Assembly (NCBI RefSeq): GCF_932294415.1
Contig: NC_065536.1
Span: 56,483,854 to 56,547,853 of the forward strand
DNA length: 64,000 bases
Direction: 5' to 3'
Source: Quercus robur
Taxonomy: Eukaryota > Streptophyta > Magnoliopsida > Fagales > Fagaceae
Position 1 is the stretch's first letter. Every line of letters starts with the position of its first letter. The translations under genes and the position numbers were made by a program. Below, piece by piece: positions 45,031 through 57,985 of this stretch. The notes below the pieces were generated by a model. That model was given only the letters and a program-made list of their open reading frames with translations. It did no database searches and was not told the origin of the DNA.

Positions 45031-46590
45031 ATGCGATTGGTGCATATGTGGAATTAATGGCAAATTCTGTGTGTACATTGCTTGATGTGGTATAATATGA
45101 TTGGTGCATAGGTGATATTAATAGCAAATTTTATGTGTGTTTAGCATTGTTCATATATATATTATATAAAAAATTTTATAGACAAAAAAATTTCGCAATA
45201 ATTTATGGGTCCTTTTGGTTATGCATTTTAAGAACTTAAAAGTGCATTTTTAAAACTTAAAATTCTATTTCAAAACAATAACTTTTTATAACTTTTTTTT
45301 TTATAAATGCTCATTTTAAGCTCAAAACATCGTTTTGCAATAGTTTATCCAAATGCATCTTATATGTGATAGTAATAAGTAAAAAGGTTTTGTGATTAAG
45401 ATAAGAATTAGTAAAAACTTGTAAATTTAATCATTGCGAAAATTGTTGTGAATTTTTTTTTTTATTTGTTCAATTTTTTTATATTACTAACATTACTCTC
45501 CCTAATCATGAGAACTAAGGCTGAGCACCATATTCCAAATGAGCACCATATTTCTATTACAGCTCCACCTGAATATGTCCTAGCTAATCATTCCAATTCC
45601 AGGCTGAGCATCATATTTCCAATTACAATTCTATTTGAATATTACTGTTCCTATACATTTTATTATATTTAAATTATAAACTGATATGTTACCAATACTA
45701 TTTAATTATTTATTACCAAATTATTTTGTAAGCTTTATATAAGAAAACTTGTAATAATTTTAGCATTTTTACTTTTTTTTTTTTTAAATTTTTATATAGA
45801 GATTAGTTAATCCAATAGGTAAAGCCTTTTTTATTATTATTATTTTATTTGATCGAATGAGAAATGAGTTGGAAAGTGAACCCTGACCCCACGGCAAAGG
45901 GAGCCTTAGCGACTAAGGAGGAAGACTCGTACAACTAAGTAATTGACAATTCATTTTCTTGTGGAAAATAACACTTCGGATAACGCTGAAGACTTTGGTT
46001 TTTTAGTCCCATGCCTACGCAAAATGACAGGTACACGATTTTCCAAAAAAACAAATAAAGGGCGGTGGACCTTCACTGCTTAATTTTCAAAATAGGCCAC
46101 CAGCCAGCCCGTTAGTCCTATATACCTCATAGTCTAGTAATACTCTAGGCGGCCTTTGGCAATTTCCAGTGGTTGCTCTAAAAAATTTCTCTGTATGATA
46201 ATTTTTTGTTTGGAATAGGGGTACTGTATATATTCGAGATGTTGAAACATTGCTTTGTATCATTCTTACATATAACTCGTCTCGAATATCACAAAATTTT
46301 GGTATACATGATAAAAACAATTTTTTTTTTTTTTTTTTTTTTATAATATATATGTAATTCAACGGTGTTGGTAACATAGCCGATAACTCCTCGCAAAGGT
46401 GGCTCTTCAGTTGAACGTTGAGAAGGGTATTAATAAAAGTATGATTGTGTGTATAAGCTTCTATTTATTAATTTACAAAAATTTGATGTGGTGCATTGAT
46501 ATTGAAGGGTATAAAAATGAGCTTTTGCACTAAGTCCTTATTGAATTTCATTTCATATATTCTTTGTTTTATTGGTTGTAGAATGTGTGA
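45031..46590. other. Intergenic AT-rich region, nothing recognised
   Basis: Lies upstream of the DC1-less nucleoredoxin. Holds poly-T and poly-A runs (46321-46342) and a local duplication of gagcaccatatt near 45522 and 45541. No coding frame or terminus. Confidence 0.5.
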
Positions 46591-46598
46591 CTCTTGAC

Positions 46599-47155
46599 TA
46601 GAGGCATAGCTAGGATTTTTTGTTTGGGAGGCTAAATTTTGGTATTAATATAATAGTCACAAGACAAGATAAATTATCACATACATGTGCACATTCACAT
46701 ATATAAATAATTATATTTTGATACTAGAGTTGGTCATACTTTATAAAATATAGTATATATAAAATTAACAACTTTCGCATATGTATCTTTGCAAGATAAT
46801 TTTTAAGGGAACTTATCATCTTTTAAGCTCCAATGAGAATACAAAAGCTGTCTAGTTTGATATTAAAAATGTAAAAAAACAAATTTGTGAAAACAAAAAC
46901 TACCTTGTTTCTATAATTACTAGATTGATTGACAAATTCTATTGGTTTTTATGAGTATTATTGGACTAACTCAAACATTTAGGGGGGCCAAATTCTATTC
47001 ATGTAGCTAAATATTTAAAGTTTTTAGTACATACAAATATTTAAAGTTTTAGTACATACACATAATATAAAAGTATTTTTAAAAAAAAAAAATTTTTTTT
47101 GGGGGGGGGGGGGGGGGGCATGGCCTCCCCAAGCATTGCTATAGCTCTGCCCTTG
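46599..47155. mobile_element. 557-bp non-autonomous hAT-like element
   Basis: Flanked by the 8-bp duplication ctcttgac (46591-46598 and 47156-47163). The ends are imperfect inverted repeats: tagaggcatagcta at the left, caagggcagagcta as the reverse complement of the right. A G18 run precedes the right end (47101-47118). No transposase frame. Confidence 0.85.
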
Positions 47156-47163
47156 CTCTTGAC

Positions 47164-47928
47164 AACACAGAAAATTGGATGAATTTTTTTTTTTTTTTTG
47201 GTTCCAAAATTCTTTGTAAGATTAAAAATATAATAAATAAAAACCCTTTAAAGCCAATGACTTTTAAATATTGCTACACAAGGAGAGGGTTTCATGAAAT
47301 GGTCTCATGAGATCACCCTCTTTCAACTAAAAAAGGATCATCTCAATTTGAACTTGATTGGTTTTATGATTTAGATTTATTATTATAAATATAAAGATGT
47401 ACAAATTGCCATATCATTTTCCTCACAGCATGTAAAACCTACACATGGAACTTACATATGTTGCAAGAGAAAGGTTTCATGAGTTTGTTTCATAGCATGC
47501 TATGGATTTTGTTTAGTTAATTCTCAAATAGGCCTTAGCCCAAGGTTTACATTTTAAACTTCCATAGTAGATAAAGGCTCATACTTTGTAGCATATTTTA
47601 CCCTATGTTTGGAGGGTAATACGTAAATACTCTAGGAGCAATACTTCCTCCTCTCACATGAGATGAGGGAGCATTGCTCCTGGACTATCTAATAATTTTT
47701 CATGTTTGGATGGAATGAGTAAAGAAAGAGTAGAGGAGCGAAGAATAGAAAATGACTAGAATGTACAAAACTATACTTCCAACCACCTTTCCCATAACTT
47801 TCCTCTCCCCCTTACAACTCAAAAACTCTTTTTTTTTTTCCTTTATTCTCCCCCTCTCGAATAATCTCCCTTTAGGCACTAGCCAGGGTTTAAAATATAT
47901 AGTAATAATCAATCAATCATTGATATAC

Positions 47929-47973
<45 letters not shown>

Positions 47974-49548
47974 TATATATAAACAGAGATCTCATGTGAG
48001 AGAGTATGAGGTTCTACCATATGACACTATTTGAAAAAAAAAATTGAAATAATCTTTAAAGCCACAAGATAAGAATAAAAATAAATAAAGACTTTTTGGT
48101 TTCTTTGGTTCAATAATTCAAGACTTTTCCTATTAAAGAATAAGGATTCTTTATAAGACTCTTTGTTTTCTTTGGTTCAATGTTTCAAGCTAAAAACCTC
48201 TTACACTTATACTCCTTTATATATACATTCTCACAACCCTTCATGCCATCCCATCTCAAATATATCCCAACCAAGAATGATGTCATATATCTTTCACCTT
48301 TCAGTGACACCTATTTAGCTCCAACTTCATTGTCTCATCTTATCGTAACTTGTATGAGTTGGCTATAACCAAGGAAGAAGGCCTACTTTTTTTTATTGAG
48401 TGACGACTTTGCTTTATTGTTTTGATGTTGAGGTGTGGGTTCTACAAAGGATGTGTATGTACAAGTTAGATTTAAGCTTATATAGGAAACTAAAATAAAT
48501 TATCTAACAGTACATCTACATGAGAAAGCTTGACAAGATGCTAGCTTTGACATGACACTCAAACAAGAAGAAGAAAGTGATGGTAGGACATGAAAAAAGA
48601 CACACATTTAAACAAGAAAAAGGAACCGATGATGAAAGAAACACAAGGTGTATGTGGAAAACCCTAGAGAAGGGATGAAAAACCACGGTTTGAGCAAGAA
48701 TGTAATGTTCTTGCTCTGTTCAGAGTGTATTATGTATGAAAAGAGATCAATTTCTTACAACAAGGTTGTTCCTCCCTCCTACTAACTCTCTACTCTCTTC
48801 TAACAATATCTACTTGGATTTTTGCCTTACAATACAGCTGCATGTTCCTCTTATACTCTGAGGAATATGGCTGAGTACAAAGACAGGTGTCAAGTCATCA
48901 TTTCTCTATTTCGGACCTTTTCACAGCTGTGATGTTATCTGCTGACTAGAGGATAGGAATTGTGCCAATGTGACACTGGGACTCATGGGTAGGTGACCTT
49001 GCCATTGCTTGGGAAACAAGTCTTGGACATTGAGAGGGACATTAGGAGTACCATGATTGATACACATGTCTCTGATGTGGTCCAACATGCATTCAACCAA
49101 TAAGGGCTATTCTCACAGCTTCTGATCTTAAAAAGTCACTATCTCCCTTTTTATGAGTGTTTGAGATGTCAGGTGCAAATCTTACTTTTTTCCCAATGCA
49201 GTCACTCCTTTAGCATGGACCAAGACAAAATCCCTTAGCCAACGCTTCCTCTTCCTTTGCTCACAGCCGTTCCACATGTAAGGTCTAAATTCAACTACTT
49301 ATACAGTCTCCCATGCCTTAGTGGTGTTATGTACAGGATGTGATTGTCTTTGGGTCTTTAGGTGTTTGGCGTGGAAAAACAATAGTTGTATTTTTTTTTA
49401 GAAAAAAAAAAGAGAAATTGAAAGAAACATTCTAATTAATATTGATGAGGTTAGTTTTTTTTTATTTTTATTTTTTATTATTATGTTTTAGAACTCATAA
49501 TTTTTAGTTTTCTTTGTAATTTTTTACTACTATTTAGTGCAATATCGA
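47164..49548. other. Intergenic region, no gene recognised
   Basis: Contains a TA microsatellite at about 47937-47970. From about 48580 to 49330 a less AT-rich stretch (ggaaaaccctagagaaggga, ctctgaggaatatggctgag) resembles a transposon fragment, but no termini or protein similarity could be recognised. Confidence 0.5.
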
Positions 49549-49556
49549 TATGAGCT

Positions 49557-50228
49557 CAGTGGCGGCTCTACTTGCAAGCTAGGGTGGTCACCGGATTACC
49601 CTGACTTGCAAAAAAATGTATATATATACTTGCTAAAAAAATGTTATATGCTAAACTAACCTATTGTAACTATCCTAATAAAAATTTTGAACACCTTGAC
49701 TTGAGAATTACAAAAATTTGAGTTTAACAAAAATAAGAGTAGTGCTACTATATTCACAACATTTTTACAATAATTTTACCGCAAATCTAATGTAGCAAGC
49801 TGTTACTGATTCTTATTTGGGCCAAATACTAATATTATTTTTTTACCCACTAATAACAGCTTTTTGCATAAAATTTATTGTAAAAATGTTGTGGACGTAG
49901 CATTATTCCAAAATTAATTCTACCTCCAAACATAATTCTTAATCCTTTTTTTTTTTTAAGCTTAAATAACAACAATAAATATTAATTCAAATAACAACAA
50001 ACATAAACCAAACAAGAACAAGACAAGACCAAATAACAACAAATGAAAAAATTATTCAACAAAAAGCCTATTATAAAACAAAAAGATAAAATTTGTAACT
50101 CGTTCAACCTATTCAATAAAAATAATTTCTAATTTCATTTTTCTTTAAAAAATTGTAGCAATAAAAATATTGTGGCAATTTAAATTTCTTAGTGACCACC
50201 CTAAAAAAAATTTCTAGAGCCGTCACTG
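49557..50228. mobile_element. 672-bp non-autonomous hAT element with a nested MITE
   Basis: Termini CAGTGGCGGCTCTA at the left and CAGTGACGGCTCTA as reverse complement of the right, with further inverted similarity (agggtggtcac). The flanking 8 bp are tatgagct (49549-49556) and tatgtgct (50229-50236), 7 of 8 identical. No transposase frame. Confidence 0.85.
49738..49909. mobile_element. 172-bp MITE nested in the hAT element
   Basis: The arm gtgctactatattcacaaca, then tttttacaataatttt, is matched by the reverse complement of the right arm (gctacgtccacaacattttt). Related in sequence to the MITE at 33118/35707. Confidence 0.7.
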
Positions 50229-50359
50229 TATGTGCTATGATGATAAAAGTTAAAGTCAATGATGATTTAAAAGTGTTTTTCATGTTATTTTAGTTAAAGT
50301 CAATGATGATTTAAAAGTGTTTTTCATGTTATTTTTTTTTTTTTTATATGAAAGCCTAG

Positions 50360-52302
50360 TGTAGACACTCGATTTTGCACCCATAATTTAATCTTAGAAA
50401 ATGGCTAGATGACCATTCATATACCCAACATTTAAGATTGCATTACACGCATTAATTCATTCATTGCATATCATAAAAATGATCTTGAGATTCTAACGAT
50501 CACGATGGTATGCCTGATTCCCAAATCGGACCATCGGATTGAAAGATATCACAAGATCAAGTTTTCACGGTCTGCATGCATTTTGTTTGAGTGGAGCCAA
50601 TCATGCATAATTAATTTAAATTAATTTTGATTGGTTAAATAATAAAAATTAATTAAATAATTTTGTGATTGGTTGTTGGTTAGTGTCAAAAATATGCTTA
50701 CTTGCATGGGAATAAAGTGGATAATTAGATAACAAAGAAGTTGTGGATAATCAAGTCTTTTTAGAATATTTATCTACAAGATAATTATCACTTCAAAGAC
50801 CTGAATATCAAGAAAATTGATTAATTTTTAGAATACGGATTAAAAACGCATCTATGTGCAATTTTTGGCTAAAAAATTCTCAAGAAAGGAGTCCAGATTG
50901 GACTAAAACTCAAACTCAAACACGGGTTTGGCACCTAAGAGGGCCTGTCGGCACTCTTGGAGTGCCGATTAGCCCAAACACTCAGCCCGGTCTGGGTGCT
51001 TCCTGATTGAGATAAAGCTTATCTTTTTTTGATTTTTAGAGATAAGAACGCGTTTCAATTCGTATCAGATCTCATTCAGCTTATTTTTTAAGCATCCCAA
51101 CCTGTATAAAATAGAGGAAAAAAAAATCAGAATTAGGCACCCTTCTTTTCTAACTTTTTTGCCCTCCTTACGTTAAAGATGTTCTAGAGGTTTTTGCATT
51201 AAAAACTTCTTTTTTGTAAGTATTTTAGCCATCAAAGAGGTAAAAACTTCTTTGATTTCTAAAATATTCTTCTACTGAAGAGCACACTCATGCAAGAGGT
51301 GTTTAATTATGTCTTATGTTTTTCTCTTCTTTCCATTAATTAGTATGTTGTTGTTCGTTGCATGAATGTGATTCATATGTTTTATTGTGCCTTGTTCTTA
51401 ATACATAATTGCTATGCTTAGATACTTTGTTGGAATTTTCTTTGACAAGTTCCTTAATTGATTATTTGTTTTAATTTTTTCTTTTTGATTTCAAAATCTG
51501 TTAATGATCATCAAAACCTTTTTTTTTTAAAAATAAAACAAATTTGTATCTTAGATGCAAATTTGAATTTTTTTTCAAACACAAAACAGGTTTGTATCTT
51601 CCTTAGATGATTTTTTTTCAAGCACAAAATAGATCTGTATTTTCCTTAGATGTAGATCTAAATTTGTTTCAAAACACAAAACTGATCTGTATCTTCTTTA
51701 GATGCAAATTTGATTTTTTTTTTCAAACACAAAAACTAATATGTATTTTCATTAAATATAGATCTGAATTTTTTGTTTTGAAAAGGTTTTCTTCTTGATA
51801 AAATTGCAAATTTTGAAATTTCAAAGAAGAAATTAAGCGTTAGGTTGAAGTCTTTCTTTTTAATATGTGATGCATGCATAGTAAATTTGTCTCATGAATG
51901 AGAATCCTCTTTTAAAAGTTTTTTATTTTTATTTTTTTTATTTACTTTGCAAAAAAAAAGATTTGGTTTTTCTCAACAAATTTTTTCTTTTTACCCTTTA
52001 CAAAAACAAATCTAATTTTTCTCAACAAATTCTTTCTTTTTACCCCTTATAAAAACAGATTTGATTTTTACAATCAAATCCTTTTTTTTTTTTTTTTTTT
52101 TTTAACTTACAAAAACAGATCTAATTTTTACCAATTAAATCCCATTATTTTTAACTTACAAAAACAGATCTGGTTTATACCAATCAAATCCCCCTTTTTT
52201 TTAAAAAAAAAAAAAAATTACAAAAACAGATCTGATTTTTACCAATCAAATCCCCTTTTTTTAACTTACAGAAATAGATATGATTTTTACAAACCAAATC
52301 TC

Positions 52303-52352
<50 letters not shown>

Positions 52353-52890
52353 TTTTCTTACAAAAACAAATTTGATTTTTCCTTTAAAAGATGATATTAT
52401 CCATAAGGCAAATTTATTTAAATTAATTTTCTCAAGTGTTTGTCATGTGTGTTATAACATATCATTCAACATCATATAAAAAAGGGTATATAATGGTCAT
52501 TAGAGTCTAGAAGACTAGACTCTGTCTGGACGTAATGGGTGCCTAACACCTTTCCATTCTATAACCTAGCCCTAAAGCCTAAGATTTTTGGATAGGTAGA
52601 TTAGTGTTTTGTCTTTTAATTTTGGTAGATTGTAATTAGGACCAAAGTTTTGTATTTTTTTGCACATATTGTAACTAGGACCAAAGCATTGTAAGGTTAA
52701 TTTACCAAAATTGTACCTTTTTATTCAATCAATGACATTTGAAGTATTTTGAACATGTAATTGAATTTATTTTTTTCTTATTTTTTTATAAAAAATAAAT
52801 GACGACCCTATACTACTTACCCAAAAAAAGAGGTGTCTTAAAGTACCCAAAGCTCTTTTTTTGAGAGCACCCCATTTGCGGTCTCTCACA
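50360..52890 (+). mobile_element. Solo LTR, 2531 bp
   Basis: Begins TGTAGACACTCGATTTTGC and ends ctctcaca, flanked by the 5-bp duplication cctag (50355-50359 and 52891-52895). A TATA-like tgtataaaatag occurs near 51102. No internal region or second copy is present. Size and the TGTAGACAC start are typical of plant Ty3/gypsy LTRs; the family name is not certain. Confidence 0.85.
51490..52400. repeat. Tandem repeats of a 45-55-bp unit in the solo LTR
   Basis: Two related families follow one another: caaacacaaaacaggtttgt with tcttccttagatgcaaattt (51540-51790), then acttacaaaaacagatctga with tttttaccaatcaaatcccc (51960-52390), with an AT microsatellite at 52306-52342. Confidence 0.8.
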
Positions 52891-52895
52891 CCTAG

Positions 52896-54415
52896 CTAAA
52901 GGCCATTAAATCTTTATAAATGGAAATGTTTTTAACCATTTTTTCTTTATTTTATCACATTCTCTATATGTCGTTACTAACAAATGATTTCCTTTCATTG
53001 AGATAATGAAATGGGTGTCTGAAATTTGTGGGTCAGTATTTGGTTGTGAAAATTGAGTAGTTGCTGAAGTGTTTGGGAGATTGTTTCTGTCAAGTTTTAG
53101 ACCTCCTAGTAAACACAATATGTTTAACCTAATTTATTAGCCAAGTAGTTTACTTAGGTTAATTATTCAGGTTTAGGTTAAACATTCATCACATATAACA
53201 TAGTAAATTTAACACAGTTACCAAACTAGGCTTTGAATTCCTCAAACTTCTTTGATATAGATATGTTTTCACATGAACCACCTATTCATGTTTTGATCTT
53301 TAGTACACTTGATGGTTGAAGACTTGGCTGCAACTTTACTTCACCGGTAGTAGCAATATGAATTTAATTTTCGATAGGTGCTTGATAAAGTCAGAAGATA
53401 CAAAACCTCACAGATTTCATAAAAGTAACTCTTAAGACTTGAAAAACGTATATTAGAGTTTTTCTTTTATACCTAGTAGTGTTGGACTCAAACCCAAAAC
53501 ATTTTGCAAGCTATTGTACCTTACTCAAAATTCTGCAAATTCGCAGTTCGATTGATCGAAGGCTTCTCTCAAACGGTTGAGCTTGACAGATTTTAAATTC
53601 TAGGCTCCGTTTGGTACACTCACTCAAACACATATTTTTAGTTTTTAAGTACATGTACCAAACATCCTCTTAATTTTTGCAGCTTGTATGTTCTTAAATC
53701 TTGACTTGCATCAACTTAAACAATGTCTAAAGAACTTCATAGACCCCAAGATCTAATCCTAAAAAAGATTTGCCAACATACAACATAATTACCTAAACAT
53801 TTATGACTAAATATTTAGAACCAAATAACTTGAATTTTTGAAATTTTAAGATATGACAATATTTTATACTTTGAATTTAAATTTATAAATTTCAAAATTA
53901 TTTAATCAATTTAAAAAATAAAATCTACCTGTAATATAATATATTAGTTTCCTAGAAATGTCAAGAAAATCTTGACTGCTCCAACCTCATATATTTAGAT
54001 TAATAGAGCAATTTCACTTAATATTTGGAAAACAATTCTATGAGAATTTTTTTTTATTATATAAAATATGATTTAAAAAAATTAATTTTCAAAGCATTCA
54101 ACAATATTGTAGTAAAACATAAAAATATTATACAACAAAATGAGTATTATAAATAAGTCTTAAAAAACAAAAAATTAATTCAAATAAATTTCAAAGTATC
54201 CAAAAAGGCAACTCACTTAAACCATTAGCACTTGCATCAGTATGCATAATAACTTTTAGGCTGGCACCATATTCACATGAGAGGCCCATTATTACCACAA
54301 CAGCACACTTAAAAACTAAAGACTTAAGACTTACATCACAACTCACAAACAAATGACTCAGGAAAAGGAAAGGACAATAAAGATCAAATGATTTCAAATT
54401 TAAGATACGGTATTA
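52896..54415. other. Intergenic region, possible decayed LTR piece
   Basis: AT-rich. Around 53390-53620, gcagttcgattgatcgaagg and the context recall the solo LTR at 3135-3764 (tttcgattgatcgaatgctc) but no boundaries can be set. The 3' UTR of the full nucleoredoxin gene must lie near 54190-54415. Confidence 0.4.
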
Positions 54416-57400
54416 TTAGACTTTGACGCAGGTTTCTCCATCGCAGTTCCATCCTTCGTGGGGATTTTCTTCCCCCTTGGAATCATCATTGGCTCCTTTG
54501 TCTTCTTTCAAGGCACACTTTGGATGAAGATCAAAGTCACACTTATCACAGTAATATGACCAGACCTGTCCCTTCTCATCACACCCATCACAATTATAAA
54601 CCCTACGACGAGCAAGCACAAGCTCATGCTCCTCATGGAGTTTGTGTTTCAACTTCTCAGGCCACCCCTTTGCCAACTCCTCAATTTCTGCCTCAATCTC
54701 CTTCAACCGCTCATCAGTAAAAGGATAAGCATCAGCCCCATGAATCATTATAATATCTCGAGCTTCTTTTGTGACAGTCTTGCCACTTGGTCCAATGGCT
54801 ACAAGCAGGGGAATGCCACGGACCTTGAAAGTGCGACTCAAGGATCCCTTCCTAGGATCACCAAAGGGAAGCGCTAGCCATGGCATTCCTGAAAAGAATT
54901 CATCAAAAGAGGCTTGGTCCCTGTCACTAGAGATGAAAATCACTTCAAAGGCATCATCCTTTGCCTTGATCTTGTGGTATGCATCCATTAGTTTTGGTAG
55001 AAAGGCGCGACATGGAGGGCACCAATGTGCTGAGAAGTAAAGTAGGATGTTCTTTCCCACTAAATCTTTTACTGGAATCTGGAAAGGAAAACAAGTGATC
55101 AAATTCATTTTAACAGGATGCAAACTTCTCTACATACCACATAGAATATCGCATATAAACCAAGAACTAAATACAAGTATTTCCACTGTTAGTGGGAGGA
55201 ACGAATTCATTCGTCATCACAACAGTTTGGACCAAATTATCTGACATAATCCATAAGATACTATAAAGTTTGCAGCATTGAATAAATCTTAGGTTACCTT
55301 GACTCCATCTTTTCCAATCACAAAATCTTGATCTCCGGAAACCAAAATTGACTCCAGGGTTTGAGCTTCCTGTTTTGCCTTCTCCACCTCAGCAAGCTCT
55401 GTGAACCTTTCTGGCGTGAACGGGTATGCCAGAACCCCATGTTCGTCAATTGCTTCAGCAACATTGGATTGAAGAGTCTTCCCATCTGGCCCTATAATAA
55501 CCAAAGTGGGGAGGGCTGCGAGCTCAAAGTACCGAGCCAGCTTTTGACAGCTCTTGTCCTTGACAGGTAGTGCAAACCAATGCAAGCTTTTGAAGCCTTG
55601 ATTGAATGATTCCTCATCCTCTTCAAGTGGTATCAACACAATCTCAAAGTTCTCTCCCTTTGCTTTCAATTTTTCATAAACCTCATCAAGTTTTGGAGTA
55701 AAAACATCACAAGCCTTGTACGCGAATAATGAGAAATACAGACCTACTGTCTTTCCTTCAAGTTCAGAGACAGGCACCTTGTACATCAAGAATAAATACA
55801 GATTAGGGGAGAGGAATACTATATTTCATGTTAATGAACAAAATAACAAGCAACATCATGAAATTTTACCTTCTTTCCATCAGATGAAATGACAAAGTCA
55901 CGTGAGTGGGATACCAAGATAGATCTCAAGGACTGATTCTTCCTGTCTGCTTCCTCTTGATCTTTCAAATCTTTGATCTTTTGTTGTGTGAAAGGGTACG
56001 CTTCAATTCCATACTCCCGAATGATCTCAACTCCATTGTCACTCACAACTTTCCCCTCTTCATCAAGGATTACACAGTGGGGTATGCCTCTAACCTTAAA
56101 CAATTCATCCAAGCGATCACGTGTCTCTGAATCTGAAAATGGGATTGCAAGCCATGGCATCTTGGAGAAGTACCCTTTGAAGGACTCCTCATCTTCATCA
56201 CCCGAGACAAAAATGACCTCAAAATCACCTTTTGAAGAGAGTTCATTGTACACCTCAATTAACGTTGGGGTGAATCGGCGACAGGGGCCACACCATGATG
56301 CTGAAAAATACAATGCCAACTTCTTCCCCTTCAGGGTCTCAATTTTAACCTGCAAATTCACAATTCAAGAAATGATTTCCTCTTAACTCGTTCCCTAATA
56401 TTCATACTAGTACAATACTTGACTACGGTCCATGGAACACTTCATACAATCAAAAAGGCAAGTTTAAATGATATTTTAATTAATTTTAACAAATTAATCA
56501 TTCTAACACCATCCATCCAGCCACTTACACTCCATTGAGTTCACCATAGGTTTTGATAAATAAGCTGACAACTCTTCTTCTTAAACTCCCCCAACCCCCT
56601 CCCCAGTTTACCTATTGGCAATTAAAAAGCTTCATCATTGTTAAATTTGCTTTCCATAGAAACTTATCGAACTTATAATAGGTTTTTTCAGACATCATTG
56701 TTTTATAAAGTTATTTATCAATTGGACCAGAGACATACAGTAACTTCTAAACTGAAAAATGTGATGCGGATGTACTGACATATACCAAATAAATAAAAAC
56801 GCCACAATTTTTTCTGTATAGCTTTACTAATGGAAAAATTTTCACCTAAATACAATCTTAATTTTATTGAGCAGCCTTAGTTTATCCAAAATATTCAAAT
56901 TACTTGCAATTAAAAAGAACCCCGAAAAAAAAAAAAAAAAAAAAAACCTTAGTAAGTATTATAAAATACAGGGGTCTACTATGCAGCCCAAGATCTTCAC
57001 AAAAGAATTTCATGGATCAGACATGGTTAAGTTCTTGCTCATAAACTTTTTTGTAAAAAAAAAATTAAAGCTCTGCAAGGCATATATGAACTAAGTAAAT
57101 AAAAAAAAATCCAGATTTCTCCAATACTATTCCAATATTTTTTTTGAAATAAAAGTGAAAAAGAGTATGAAATCAGTGCTCGTTAAATTATAAATGACAA
57201 GTACCAAGGTATTGCATCAAAATCATGAACTGATTATAAGCTATATTTACTTATTACATAGGAAAATAAAACCAGCGATTAAAGTCATCATAAACTCTTC
57301 TCTCTCCCTCCCTCTCTCACAGATCATATTTTCCCGAGAAAATCACAAGAAAAGTCCCATCAACCAATTTTCTTTGTTGGATGAATACATCACATGCCCA

Positions 57401-57635
57401 TCAAACAGTTTGCTTAGCCAAACAGAGAGGTGTAAAAATAAATTTTTTTTTTTTTAAAAGGACACCCATCAATAATCACTAAATGAAAAAAAAAGTTGAC
57501 AGAATAAAATAGTACCTGATCGCCAGTGTTGCGGACAAGAAAGTCTCTCTCAGAAGAAGAGAGTAGCGAGCTAAAGTCGTGAGCTTCGTCGTTGATCACA
57601 GTCTCGGTAACGTTTTCTTTACCACCATCTGCCAT
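54416..57635 (-). CDS. NRX1: Nucleoredoxin 1 with DC1 zinc finger
   Basis: Exons on the minus strand: 57635-57516, 56349-55870, 55777-55298, 55078-54416; 580 residues, matching the usual NRX1 length. Three thioredoxin-like domains: domain I with WCGPC (59-63), domain II without CxxC ([13 protein letters not shown], about 216-228), domain III with WCPPC (379-383). The DC1-type zinc finger at about 507-550 has [26 protein letters not shown] and FDLHPKC as metal-binding Cys/His positions. The protein ends CDGETCVKV. The Arabidopsis homologue is a cytosolic/nuclear disulfide reductase that protects catalases in oxidative stress. The upstream region carries a heat-shock-type element. Exon boundaries are the same as in the paralogue 9.6 kb away, so the pair arose by tandem duplication. 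Confidence 0.96.
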
Positions 57636-57870
57636 TTTTTATCTCACTGAACAGTTTTAGTGGAAAGTGTGTGAAAGTAAACTGAAAAATGCAGAGTGCT
57701 ATGAGCTATGGTATTGTCCTAAGCTTGCTTATTTGGACTCTTTGCGAGAGAATATGTAAGAATATTCGTATTTATAGGGCCTCAGGAAAGTTCCAGAAGC
57801 AAAAAAAAATTTTGGTTTATGAAAAAAATAGAAAAAGATAAGGCAAAGACTTCTTGGACAACGTGGGAAC
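57636..57870 (-). promoter_or_regulatory. Promoter of NRX1 with heat-shock element
   Basis: On the minus strand TTCtgGAActTTC (57798-57786) is a perfect three-unit heat-shock element. It stands about 9 bp upstream of a TATA box, ctataaata (57777-57769), which in turn is about 135 bp before the ATG. On the plus strand, further out, are acgtggga (near 57861) and tgatgtca (near 57873), resembling ABRE and TGA-type sites. Response to heat or oxidants is inference. Confidence 0.6.
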
Positions 57871-57985
57871 GGTGATGTCATTATACGGTTCGACGAGGAT
57901 CACAAATTTTATTTCACTTATCCGTGTGTGCGAAGCGTGCGCGATAATAAGATAAAATTCGTGTTTTCTTTTTAGTTTTAAATGA

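Noticed and set aside
47937-47970. TA dinucleotide run considered as a matrix-attachment or origin signal
   Set aside because: Simple microsatellites of this kind recur through the window (18160, 44707, 52306, 59488) without context.
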